A DNA stretch of 64,000 nucleotides from Oleiagrimonas citrea. GTDB lineage: Bacteria > Pseudomonadota > Gammaproteobacteria > Xanthomonadales > Rhodanobacteraceae. Positions 15,721 to 23,923 of the stretch are shown here, piece by piece. The stretch covers positions 372,001 to 436,000 of the forward strand of contig NZ_JAAZQD010000004.1 in NCBI RefSeq assembly GCF_012395255.1. The letters run 5' to 3'. Position 1 is the first letter of the stretch. Each line of letters starts with the position of its first letter. The notes under the pieces were generated by a model. That model did not search any database. It worked only from the letters and a program-made list of their open reading frames with translations, and was not told where the DNA came from. A program made the position numbers and the translations under genes.

Positions 15721-17976
15721 CTACAGCTTGCGCAGCAGTTCCGGCATTAGCGGCAGGCGGCGCACGCGGATCGTGGTCGCGGCCGACACTGCGCTGGCCA
15801 AGGCCGGCGCCGCCGAGGGCATGGCGACGATGCTGGCGCCGGTTGGAGCCAGGTCGGAGGGGATGCTGATGACCTCGACTTCGTTGGGCAATTGCGCCAT
15901 GCGTGCCAGCGGGTAATCGTGGAGGTCGGTCTGCACGATGCGACCGTCGCGTATCTGGATGATCTGACCGAGCGCCGTGGATATCCCGTCCACGGTCGCG
16001 CCCATCGCCTGCGCCTGCAGCCCCAGCGGATTGACCACGCGGCCGACATCGATCGCGCATACGGCGCGGTGAATACGCAGCCGCTCGCCGCGCACGGACA
16101 CCTCGAAGGCATGCGCGCAGTAGGCGCCGTCGATGTGGTGGAAGGCGATGCCCAGACCATGGCCGTTGGTGCGGCGCTTGCGCCAGTCGATGCGCACGGC
16201 GACCCGTTGCAGTACGTTCGCGAGACGGGCCGTGTCGATCGGGATGCTGGCCGCCATGCCGGGAAGCATGCGCGGTTCGCCGAGCAGTTCCATGCGCAGA
16301 TCGAGCGGATCCTTGCGCAGGACGTGCGCAATCTCGTCGAGGAACATCTGCGTGGCGAAGGCGTCCACTACGTCGTGCCCGGCGCGGCTGGGTCCGCGCG
16401 GCAGTGGACTGTCGAGCTCGTACCAGGTCGAACTGAAATTCGGGATCAGGCCGGCGGGCAGGGCGTCGGGGTTGTTCTCGGAGGTCCACAGCCGATCCGC
16501 TGGCACCTCGCGTCCAGCCAGGACCGAGGCGCTGGCCTTGCGCACGTTCCAGCCGATCAGGCGTTTGCGGCGGTCCAGCAGCGCCTGCATGCGGTGCAGG
16601 GCACCGGGGCGGTAGAAATCGTGCTGCAGATCCTGGTCGCGGGTCCACATCAGCTTGACGGCGGTGCCGGTCGCCTTGGCCAGTGTCACCGCCTCGGCCA
16701 GAAAATCGTGGTCGAGGCGGCGCCCGAAGCCGCCTCCGGTACGCGGGACCTGCACGTCGATGCGGGATGCGGGCATGCCGGTCAGGCGCTGCACCACGGT
16801 CAGGGCTTCCTGTGGCGACTGCGTCGGGGTCACCACATGGATACGGTCGGTGTCGATGCGCACCAGGCAGTTCATCGGTTCGGCGGTGGCGTGGGCGACG
16901 AACGGCTGCGTGTAGAGCGCCTCGACGCGGTGTGCGGCCTTCTTCGCAGCTTCGGCGAAATCGCCGTCTTCGCGCACGTGGCGGGTCGGTTCGGCCTGGC
17001 TCTGCAGCAGATCGTGGGCACGCTGTTCCATGGCCGCCGTGGACGCATTCGCGTTCTTGCCCGGTTTCCAGGAAAGCTTCAGCGCGTCGCGTCCGCGCAG
17101 CGCCGACCAGGTGTCGTCGGCCAGCACCGCCACGCCGTTGGCGATGGGTGTGCTGCCCAGCGGCTGACCGGGTTCCGGCTGGAATTGAAGGACTTTGCGC
17201 ACACCGGGGATCGCCAGCGTGGCCTGGGTGTCGATGCTGTCCAGCGTGCCGTCGGGCCAGGGGCAGTGCAGCACCACGGCAGTCAGGGCCTCGGCCATGT
17301 ACTGGTCGATGGCGAATTTTTCCTCGCCGCGCACCATGGCTTCGGCGTCGACGTCGCCGGCGGGTCGACCGATCAGGCGGAAGCGGTCGGGCGTCTTCAG
17401 CGGCGGCGCGGTCTGCGGCGGGGCCTGGCGCAGGGCGGATTTCACCAGTGATCCGTAGTCGAAACGGCGGCCGTCCGGCGCGATCACGGCGCTGTTCTCG
17501 CAGCGCAGGTTGGCGGCCGCGACGCCGCTGGTCTGCGCCGCGGCCTGCACCAGCAGCCATCGCGCCAGAGCGCCGGCGGTGCGCAGGTCCTGCCAGGCGG
17601 CGGGAATGCTGCTGCCGTCTCCGCTGCGCTGATGGCCATAGCGCCAGTGCAGGCTGTCGTTGCCGCTAACCAGATCGGGACCGAGCGACAGCACTTCGAC
17701 GCGGGTCCAGTCCGCGTCGAGTTCGTCGGCGATGATGCGCGGCAGGGACGTGTGCGTGCCTTCGCCGCAGTCCGGATCACGTGCGCCAAGGATCACGCGC
17801 CCGTCCGGCTCGATGCGCACGTAGGGGCCGAGACGCGTGACGGGATCGCCGAGCAGGGCCAGCGGTGTGTCGCCGTCGTCGGCGCGCGCCTGGCGAACGC
17901 CGACGATAAGCGCGCCGGTCGCGCCGGCCATGATCTGCAGAAAACGGCGCCGGGTCAGCGGTACGCGGACAGTCAT
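15721..17976 (-). CDS. Molybdenum hydroxylase large subunit (isoquinoline 1-oxidoreductase-like)
   Basis: The 751-residue protein begins with a twin-arginine signal (RRRFLQ near residues 9-14, then a hydrophobic stretch ending near QARA), so it is exported folded across the inner membrane. It then shows the aldehyde oxidase / xanthine dehydrogenase molybdopterin-binding organisation in two halves, with PRTGGGFGRR and the C-terminal AIDVGRVVNPLGLQAQ typical of the IorB-type subunit. With the preceding 2Fe-2S subunit it forms a two-subunit hydroxylase. Electrons would go to a cytochrome or quinone, not NAD. The substrate (aldehyde or N-heterocycle) is unknown. It overlaps the small subunit by 4 bases (ATGA). 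Confidence 0.9.
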   Translation of the reverse strand: MTVRVPLTRRRFLQIMAGATGALIVGVRQARADDGDTPLALLGDPVTRLGPYVRIEPDGRVILGARDPDCGEGTHTSLPRIIADELDADWTRVEVLSLGPDLVSGNDSLHWRYGHQRSGDGSSIPAAWQDLRTAGALARWLLVQAAAQTSGVAAANLRCENSAVIAPDGRRFDYGSLVKSALRQAPPQTAPPLKTPDRFRLIGRPAGDVDAEAMVRGEEKFAIDQYMAEALTAVVLHCPWPDGTLDSIDTQATLAIPGVRKVLQFQPEPGQPLGSTPIANGVAVLADDTWSALRGRDALKLSWKPGKNANASTAAMEQRAHDLLQSQAEPTRHVREDGDFAEAAKKAAHRVEALYTQPFVAHATAEPMNCLVRIDTDRIHVVTPTQSPQEALTVVQRLTGMPASRIDVQVPRTGGGFGRRLDHDFLAEAVTLAKATGTAVKLMWTRDQDLQHDFYRPGALHRMQALLDRRKRLIGWNVRKASASVLAGREVPADRLWTSENNPDALPAGLIPNFSSTWYELDSPLPRGPSRAGHDVVDAFATQMFLDEIAHVLRKDPLDLRMELLGEPRMLPGMAASIPIDTARLANVLQRVAVRIDWRKRRTNGHGLGIAFHHIDGAYCAHAFEVSVRGERLRIHRAVCAIDVGRVVNPLGLQAQAMGATVDGISTALGQIIQIRDGRIVQTDLHDYPLARMAQLPNEVEVISIPSDLAPTGASIVAMPSAAPALASAVSAATTIRVRRLPLMPELLRKL

Positions 17977-18506
17977 TTTGCGGCCTTCGTGGCAAGCAGT
18001 TGCGCGGCGGCGCGGTGGATGGCGCGGCGGATGCGCGGCTGGCTGCCGCAGCGGCACAGATTGGGCAGCGCGTCGATGTCGGCGTCGCTCGGATTCGGCT
18101 TGCGGCGCAGCAGATCCGCGGCGGCCATCAGCCAGCCCGGCTGGCAGTAGCCGCACAGGATTGCGTCCTCGTCGATCCAGGCCTGCTGCAGGGCGTGCAG
18201 ACGACCGTCCGGACCGGCGAGGCCCTCGACCGTGGTGACGTCGCTGCCAGCCAGGGTTTCCATGGTGCGTGCGCAGGCCAGGGCGCGCTTGCCGTCGATC
18301 AGCACGGTGCAGGCAGCGCAGACATTGCTGTCGCAACCGTATTTGGTGCCGGTCAGTTGCAGCACGTCGCGCAGGTACCACAGCAGCGGCATCGCCGGAT
18401 CGCCGGTATGCAGATAGGGTTCGCCGTTGATGCGGAGCGAGATCCCGCTGCGCGGCGGAACCCTGGTGATGGTGTCGGGCGGCGTCTGGACAGGTTGCGC
18501 TTGCAC
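17973..18506 (-). CDS. [2Fe-2S] small subunit of the molybdenum hydroxylase
   Basis: The 177-residue protein carries the two iron-sulfur clusters that pass electrons from the large subunit. The plant-type cluster motif is CDSNVCAAC (C-x4-C-x2-C, with Ala where many homologues have Gly), followed by a fourth Cys in RALAC. The second cluster uses CGYCQPG and CRCG in the C-terminal half, as in the IorA/CoxS family. It starts with GTG. There is no FAD subunit or XdhC-type maturation gene nearby, matching the two-subunit IorAB layout. Confidence 0.92.
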   Translation of the reverse strand: MQAQPVQTPPDTITRVPPRSGISLRINGEPYLHTGDPAMPLLWYLRDVLQLTGTKYGCDSNVCAACTVLIDGKRALACARTMETLAGSDVTTVEGLAGPDGRLHALQQAWIDEDAILCGYCQPGWLMAAADLLRRKPNPSDADIDALPNLCRCGSQPRIRRAIHRAAAQLLATKAAK

Positions 18507-18740
18507 GTTGGGTACGTCCTCTGGCGTCGGCGTACGCCTATTCTTGCAGAGCCAGGCCGTTCAGCGGCTGAACCGGTGTCGACGCCGATCACGCCGCCGA
18601 CCGGGCACCTGGGCAACAGACGTAACCGGGCGCTTGCGCGCCCTGCTGCATGGGACTCCGCGAACCATCCGCACAGCATGCGATGCGCTGCGAGTGCGGG
18701 CAACTGTCGCTGCCAAAGGCGTTACGGACACGTCCTTCGG

Positions 18741-18884
18741 TCATCATGCCTGCGGGAGCAGGAGTCCAGCGATTTCAGCGCCATTGGAAAGAAAGACGCT
18801 GGTTATTCGCTTCGCTCGCCCCTCCGGGGCCATTCTTCGGACGCTCTGCGCGTTGCGTGCTTGTCCGGTTTTCGCCGGGGTGAC
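18741..18884. repeat. REP-like inverted pair (BIME-like intergenic repeat)
   Basis: In the 430-base gap between the oxidoreductase and PhzF genes there is a REP-like palindromic unit: TCAT..CCTGC-GGGA-GCAGG then AGTCCAG. A second, inverted and degraded unit ends in CCGGTTTTCGCCGGGGTGAC (18865-18884). The two face each other about 115 bases apart, as in bacterial interspersed mosaic elements. The family is recognised by eye (GTCA-C-palindrome-AGTCCAG style). Other copies in the genome are needed to confirm it. The remaining bases hold no gene I can support. Confidence 0.5.
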
Positions 18885-18936
18885 ACAAGAGGGGAGGCTT
18901 CCGAGGTTCCCATGCGGGACGATCAAAGCGGGGCGA

Positions 18937-19806
18937 TCAGAGGTTCAGACGGCCCTCGACCACGACGACGCAGCGGCCGCCCACGGCCACGTGTCCCTCG
19001 GTGTCGACGCTCACCTCCACAATGCCGTCGCGGCCCACTTCGCGGCCTTGACTGGCGGTGTAGCGGCGACCGTAGTCGTCGAGTCCGCCCTCGGCATGCA
19101 GGTAGGCGGCGATGGCCGCGTTGGCGCTGCCGGTGACGGGGTCTTCGGGAATGCCGTCGGCCGGGCAGAAGGCACGCACGGCCATGTCCGCGCGGCCGTC
19201 GCGTTCGCGACCGAACACGCAGGCGCCGACCGCGTCCCATTCCCGGCACTGCGCGGCCAGTGCGCCCATGTCCGGCTCCAGCGCGCGAACCGTCGCTGCG
19301 TCGGCCAGGTCGCATGTCAGCCAGTGCGGGCCGTTGTCGATCATCTGCGGTGGGCGTGCGGCTGTTGCGCCCACCGCGTCGCGGAGGACGTCGGCCTGCG
19401 TGGTGGACAGCATCTGCATGCGGGCCGGCGGCGCCTGCACGCGGATTGTCCGCCGCGCATCGTCGCCCTCGACCTGCACGGGCAGAAGTCCGGCAGCGCA
19501 TTCCTGCACCAGTGCCCCGCGCGTCGCGTCCACGCGTCCGCAGGCCAGCGCGACGAAGGCGCTGCCGACGCTCGGATGCCCGGCGAAGGGCAGTTCCTGC
19601 CGCGGGGTGAAGATGCGCACGCGGTAGTCGGCCTCGGGCGTGGTTGGGGGCAGCAGGAAGGTGGTCTCGGAGAAGTTGGTCCACGTGGCGATGCGTTGCA
19701 TGGCGGCATCGTCCAGGTCCTCGGCGTCGACGATCACGGCCAGCGGATTGCCGTAGAGGGCGCGGTCGGTGAAGACGTCGATCTCGAAATAGCGTCGTGG
19801 GGTCAT
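18937..19806 (-). CDS. PhzF family isomerase-like protein
   Basis: The 289-residue protein fits the PhzF/diaminopimelate-epimerase-like fold. The N-terminal YFEIDVFTDRALYGNPLAVI carries the family Asp/Gly-Asn-Pro pattern, FAGHPSVGSA holds the G-H-P motif, and PEDPVTGSANAAI lies in the second half. PhzF of Pseudomonas isomerises a dihydro-anthranilate in phenazine synthesis, but no phenazine genes are nearby. Most family members are single genes of unknown substrate, and I would not call this one phzF. It lies divergent to lysAC. Confidence 0.88.
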   Translation of the reverse strand: MTPRRYFEIDVFTDRALYGNPLAVIVDAEDLDDAAMQRIATWTNFSETTFLLPPTTPEADYRVRIFTPRQELPFAGHPSVGSAFVALACGRVDATRGALVQECAAGLLPVQVEGDDARRTIRVQAPPARMQMLSTTQADVLRDAVGATAARPPQMIDNGPHWLTCDLADAATVRALEPDMGALAAQCREWDAVGACVFGRERDGRADMAVRAFCPADGIPEDPVTGSANAAIAAYLHAEGGLDDYGRRYTASQGREVGRDGIVEVSVDTEGHVAVGGRCVVVVEGRLNL

Positions 19807-19973
19807 GGCGGAACGGTGCGCAGACGGGTGGCCTACAATACACGTGACGCTTCTTCGCCATGTCGCGGCCACCTCCGGGACATGTGAAAACGCTATAACC
19901 GCGATGATTGCGTTTTGCCACGCGCAGGGCACACTGGCCGGATGACCTTTTCTCCCACTATGCAACTGAAATC

Positions 19974-22574
19974 GTGAACGAAGTCGTCTCCACTCTGCCT
20001 GTCGACGCCCCCTGGGTGGTGATGAAGTTCGGCGGCACCAGCGTCGCCAGCGCCGAGCGCTGGGGCAACATCCGCGAGCTGGTCGCTGCGCGTCGCGATG
20101 AAGGTTCGCGCGTGCTGCTGGTGGTCTCGGCTCTGGCCGGCGTCACCGATGCGCTCAAGACGCTGTGCGCCGAGGATGCTGCCGAGGTCCGCGTCGCAGC
20201 CGCAAAAGCCATTGCCACGCGCCATCACGAACTGGCGGCGGTGATGGGCATCGCGCTGCCGGACACGGTGCAATCGCGCCTGGCGGACCTTTCGGCGCTG
20301 GCCAAGAACGGCCCCGACGCGGCGGACCCGCTGGCCTGGAAGGCCCTGGTGCAGGGGCACGGTGAACTGCTGTCGAGCGCGCTCGGCGCGGCCTTTCTTA
20401 CGGCGCAGGGGCTGGCGACGCAATGGGTCGACTCGCGTGATTGTCTGCGCGCCGTGTCGCTGCCGAACCAGAACGCCCGCACGCGCACGCTGTCGGCCAC
20501 CGTCGACGCGCAGCCCGACGCGGCGCTGGCCGAGCGGCTGGCGGGGCAGGGCGACGTGTTCATCGCGCAGGGCTTCATCGCCCGCGACGAGGACGGCCGC
20601 TGCGTGCTGCTGGGACGCGGCGGTTCGGACACGTCGGCCAGCTGCTTCGGCGCCGTGCTGAAGGCGGCGCGCGTGGAGATCTGGACCGACGTCGCCGGCA
20701 TGTTCAGCGCCAATCCTCGGCAGGTGCCTTCGGCGCGCCTGTTGCGACAACTCGATTACGAGGAAGCGCAGGAGATCGCCACCACTGGCGCCAAGGTGCT
20801 GCATCCGCGCTGCCTGTCGCCGCTGCGCGCACCGCGCGTGCCGCTTTGGATCAAGGACACGAATCGCCCTGACATGGAAGGCACGGAGATCGGTCCCCTG
20901 GTGCGCGAGGCTGCGCCCAGCGTCAAAGCGATCTCGACGCGTGCCGGTATCACGCTGGTGTCGATGGAATCGGTGGGCATGTGGCAGCAGGTCGGTTTCC
21001 TGGCCGAGGTGTTCGATGCCTTCCGCCGGCACGGCATCTCGGTGGACCTGATCGGTTCGGCCGAAACCAACGTCACCGTGTCGCTGGACCCGACCGAGAA
21101 CCTGCTCGATTCCGACGCCGTCGCCGCGCTGGCGGCCGATCTGGCGAAGGTCTGCCGGGTCAAGGTGATCGCCCCGTGCGCGGCGGTGACGCTGGTCGGG
21201 CGCGGCATGCGTTCGATGCTGCATCAGCTGTCCTCGGTGCTGGCCGAGTTCGGGCAGCTGCGCGTACACATGATTTCGCAGTCGTCGAACAACCTGAATC
21301 TGACCTTCGTGGTCGACGAGGACGTGGTCGACGATCTGCTGCCGCGCCTGCACGAGCTGCTGGTGCGCGCGGGCAGTCTGCGCAGCGACGATTCGCAGCT
21401 GTTCGGCCCGAGCTGGCAGGCGCTGTACGGCAGCGGCGAGCAGGACATCGCGCCGGCCTGGTGGCGCGGCGAACGCGCGCGTCTGCTGCAGCTGGCCGCC
21501 GAGCGCAGTCCGCGCTACGTCTACCACCTGCCGACGGTGCAGGCGCGCATCGACGGATTGAAGAACCTGCGTGCGGTCGATCACGTGCACTACGCGATCA
21601 AGGCCAACCCCCACGCGCGCATCCTGCAGGCGGTGGCCGCGTCCGGCTTCGGTCTGGAGTGCGTCTCGCCCGGCGAGCTGGCGGCGGCGAAGGCGGCCGC
21701 GCCGGAGGCGCCGCGTCTGTTCACGCCGAACTTCGCGCGCCGCGACGATTACGCCGCCGCGCTGGATGACGGCGCCACGGTCACGCTGGACGCGCTGCAC
21801 CCGCTGGAACACTGGGGTGAACTGTTCGCCGGTCGCTCGATTATGCTGCGCGTCGATCTGGGGCGCGGCCTGGGACACCACGAGAAGGTGCGCACCGGCG
21901 GCAGCGGCTCGAAGTTCGGTCTGCCGCTGGATCAGTTGGACCGCTTTCTGGAACTGGCGCGCACGCACGACGTGCGCGTGCAGGGTCTGCATGCCCATCT
22001 GGGCTCGGGCATCCTCGATGCCGGCCACTGGGGCGAGGTCTACGCGCAGCTGGCGACGCTGGCCGAGCGCATCGGCAGCGTCGAGATTCTCAACATCGGC
22101 GGCGGCCTCGGCGTGCCCTCGCATCCGGGTGAGCAGCCGTTGGACCTGGACGCGCTGGACCGCGTGCTCGGCGAAGTGAAGGCGGCCTATCCGCAGTACC
22201 GTCTGTGGATGGAGCCGGGCCGTTATCTGGTCGCCGAGTGCGGCGCGCTGCTGACGCGCGTGACGCAGGACAAGCGCAAGGGCGGGCATCACTACCTCGG
22301 TGTCGACGCCGGCATGCACAATCTGATCCGTCCGGCCTTGTACGAGGCCTGGCACGAGATCGTGAATCTGTCGCGCCTGGACGACGAGGCCACCGCGCTG
22401 TATCAGGTCGTCGGTCCGATTTGCGAGACCGGCGACGTGCTCGGCAACGACCGTCGTCTTCCGGTCTCGGAGGAAGGCGACGTGATGCTGATTGCCCAGG
22501 CCGGCGCCTACGGCGCGGTGATGGCATCGAACTACAATCTGCGGGAAACCGCCGACGAGATCGTGATCGAATGA
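19974..22574 (+). CDS. lysAC: Bifunctional aspartate kinase / diaminopimelate decarboxylase
   Basis: The 866-residue fusion protein does the first step (aspartate to aspartyl-4-phosphate) and last step (meso-DAP to lysine) of the lysine/DAP pathway. The N-terminal half is an aspartokinase: VVMKFGGTSVASAERW near residue 14, GRGGSDTSAS, and two ACT-type segments including VDLIGSAETNVTVSLD and VHMISQSSNNLNLTFVV. The C-terminal half is a PLP-dependent decarboxylase (LysA): the Lys-bearing HVHYAIKANPHARIL, HLGSGI, GGGLG, EPGRYLV and GPICETGDVLG. This fusion is characteristic of Xanthomonadales. I chose the GTG giving MNEVVSTLPV; the Shine-Dalgarno is weak and an 11-codon ORF (19942-19977) overlaps it. 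Confidence 0.95.
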   Translation: MNEVVSTLPVDAPWVVMKFGGTSVASAERWGNIRELVAARRDEGSRVLLVVSALAGVTDALKTLCAEDAAEVRVAAAKAIATRHHELAAVMGIALPDTVQSRLADLSALAKNGPDAADPLAWKALVQGHGELLSSALGAAFLTAQGLATQWVDSRDCLRAVSLPNQNARTRTLSATVDAQPDAALAERLAGQGDVFIAQGFIARDEDGRCVLLGRGGSDTSASCFGAVLKAARVEIWTDVAGMFSANPRQVPSARLLRQLDYEEAQEIATTGAKVLHPRCLSPLRAPRVPLWIKDTNRPDMEGTEIGPLVREAAPSVKAISTRAGITLVSMESVGMWQQVGFLAEVFDAFRRHGISVDLIGSAETNVTVSLDPTENLLDSDAVAALAADLAKVCRVKVIAPCAAVTLVGRGMRSMLHQLSSVLAEFGQLRVHMISQSSNNLNLTFVVDEDVVDDLLPRLHELLVRAGSLRSDDSQLFGPSWQALYGSGEQDIAPAWWRGERARLLQLAAERSPRYVYHLPTVQARIDGLKNLRAVDHVHYAIKANPHARILQAVAASGFGLECVSPGELAAAKAAAPEAPRLFTPNFARRDDYAAALDDGATVTLDALHPLEHWGELFAGRSIMLRVDLGRGLGHHEKVRTGGSGSKFGLPLDQLDRFLELARTHDVRVQGLHAHLGSGILDAGHWGEVYAQLATLAERIGSVEILNIGGGLGVPSHPGEQPLDLDALDRVLGEVKAAYPQYRLWMEPGRYLVAECGALLTRVTQDKRKGGHHYLGVDAGMHNLIRPALYEAWHEIVNLSRLDDEATALYQVVGPICETGDVLGNDRRLPVSEEGDVMLIAQAGAYGAVMASNYNLRETADEIVIE

Positions 22575-23923
22575 GTGCACTGAGCGACCCGCGTGAGGCC
22601 GCGAGCTTCCGTTTCGTCCGCTGCGGCTACGCCGATGGCGTGGCCGAGCTGGCCTATGCCTTCGACGACGGCCCGGAGCTGATCGAGCGCATCCGCTTTC
22701 CGGACGCGCCGGCGCTGCCGGAGGCGCGTCGCGGCGCGTTTGACGCCGCGTTGCGTCTGCTGCACTTCGTCGCCGGCATCAGCTACTACAAGGCCGGCGT
22801 GCCACCGCGCATCGTCGTCGATGGCGCTGCGCCGGACGCCGACACCGCAGAACTGCTAGACACGCTGTATCTGCACGGTCTGGCCGAGTTCGCCTACCGC
22901 AACGGACTGGATCTGCGCGAGCGCATCGCCTTCCCGCGCGACGGCGCAGCGCCGTCGCCGGCGGTGCCGCTGGACCTGCCGCGTCGCACGCTGGTGCCGA
23001 TCGGCGGCGGCAAGGATTCGCTGGTCGCGATCGAGGCGATCAAGGCGGTCGGCGGCGAGGCCACGGCGGTCTGGGTCGGCAATTCGCCGCTGATCGCGCA
23101 TTGCGCCGAACGCACCGGGTTGCCGATGCTGAACATCGGTCGCGAGCTGTCGTCGGTGCTGTTCGACTACAACCGCATGGGCGCGTGGAACGGCCACATC
23201 CCGGTGACGGCGGTGAATTCGGCGATCCTGGCCGTGGCCGCGATCCTGTACGGCTTCGACGGCATCGCCTTCGCCAACGAGCGCTCGGCCTCGGCTGCGA
23301 CGCTGGAATACGAAGGGCAGGAGGTCAATCACCAGTGGAGCAAGGGCTTCGATTTCGAATGCCGGCTGCACGACTGGCTGCATCGCCACGTGGCCGCGGA
23401 TCTGGATTATTTCTCGCTGCTGCGCCCGTTCGCCGAGCTGGCGGTGACGCGCGCCTTCGCGCGTCTGGGCGGCGACTATTTCGACGCCTTCTCCAGCTGC
23501 AACCGCAACTTCCGCATTCTCGGCCCCAAACCCGCGGATCGCTGGTGCGGACAGTGTCCGAAGTGTCATTTCGTGTTCCTGGCGCTGGCGCCGTTCCTGC
23601 CCAAACCTCGGTTGATGGGCATCTTCGGTCGCAATCTGCTGGACGACGAATCGCAGCGCGCCGGTTTCGATGCGTTGATGGAGTATCAGGACCACAAGCC
23701 GTTCGAGTGCGTGGGCGAGGGCGCGGAAGCGCGTGCGGCCATGTACGCGCTGAGCCAGCGCCCGGAGTGGCGCGAGGATGCGCTGGTGGCGCGCTTCGCC
23801 GACGAAATCCTGCCGCAGCTCGATGCGACCGAACTGGCGCTGGAGCCGTGGCTGGATGCCGCCGATGCGCATCGCATTCCGTCCCGACTGGCCGGAGCGT
23901 TGGATGAAATTCGCGGCGCTTGA
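22571..23923 (+). CDS. murL: UDP-MurNAc-L-Ala-L-Glu epimerase
   Basis: The 450-residue protein converts the terminal L-Glu of UDP-MurNAc-L-Ala-L-Glu to D-Glu, the path found in Xanthomonas oryzae (MurL/MurD2). I assign it by recognition and by neighbours. It has an ATP-binding GGGKDSLVAIEAI near residue 145, a Cys-pair element WCGQCPKCHFVFLALAPF, and long conserved blocks (CNRNFRILGPKP; GHIPVTAVNSAIL). It starts with an ATGA overlap with lysAC and overlaps murD2 by 20 bases, so the three are likely translated from one message. It would replace a glutamate racemase (MurI); whether a murI exists elsewhere cannot be seen here. Confidence 0.88.
   Translation: MSALSDPREAASFRFVRCGYADGVAELAYAFDDGPELIERIRFPDAPALPEARRGAFDAALRLLHFVAGISYYKAGVPPRIVVDGAAPDADTAELLDTLYLHGLAEFAYRNGLDLRERIAFPRDGAAPSPAVPLDLPRRTLVPIGGGKDSLVAIEAIKAVGGEATAVWVGNSPLIAHCAERTGLPMLNIGRELSSVLFDYNRMGAWNGHIPVTAVNSAILAVAAILYGFDGIAFANERSASAATLEYEGQEVNHQWSKGFDFECRLHDWLHRHVAADLDYFSLLRPFAELAVTRAFARLGGDYFDAFSSCNRNFRILGPKPADRWCGQCPKCHFVFLALAPFLPKPRLMGIFGRNLLDDESQRAGFDALMEYQDHKPFECVGEGAEARAAMYALSQRPEWREDALVARFADEILPQLDATELALEPWLDAADAHRIPSRLAGALDEIRGA

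Noticed and set aside
18937-19806. PhzF as evidence for phenazine synthesis
   Set aside because: No other phz gene is nearby; most PhzF-family proteins are unrelated to phenazines.
19893-22580. A 895-codon minus-strand frame opposite lysAC
   Set aside because: lysAC carries all its catalytic motifs on the plus strand, so the antisense frame is chance.
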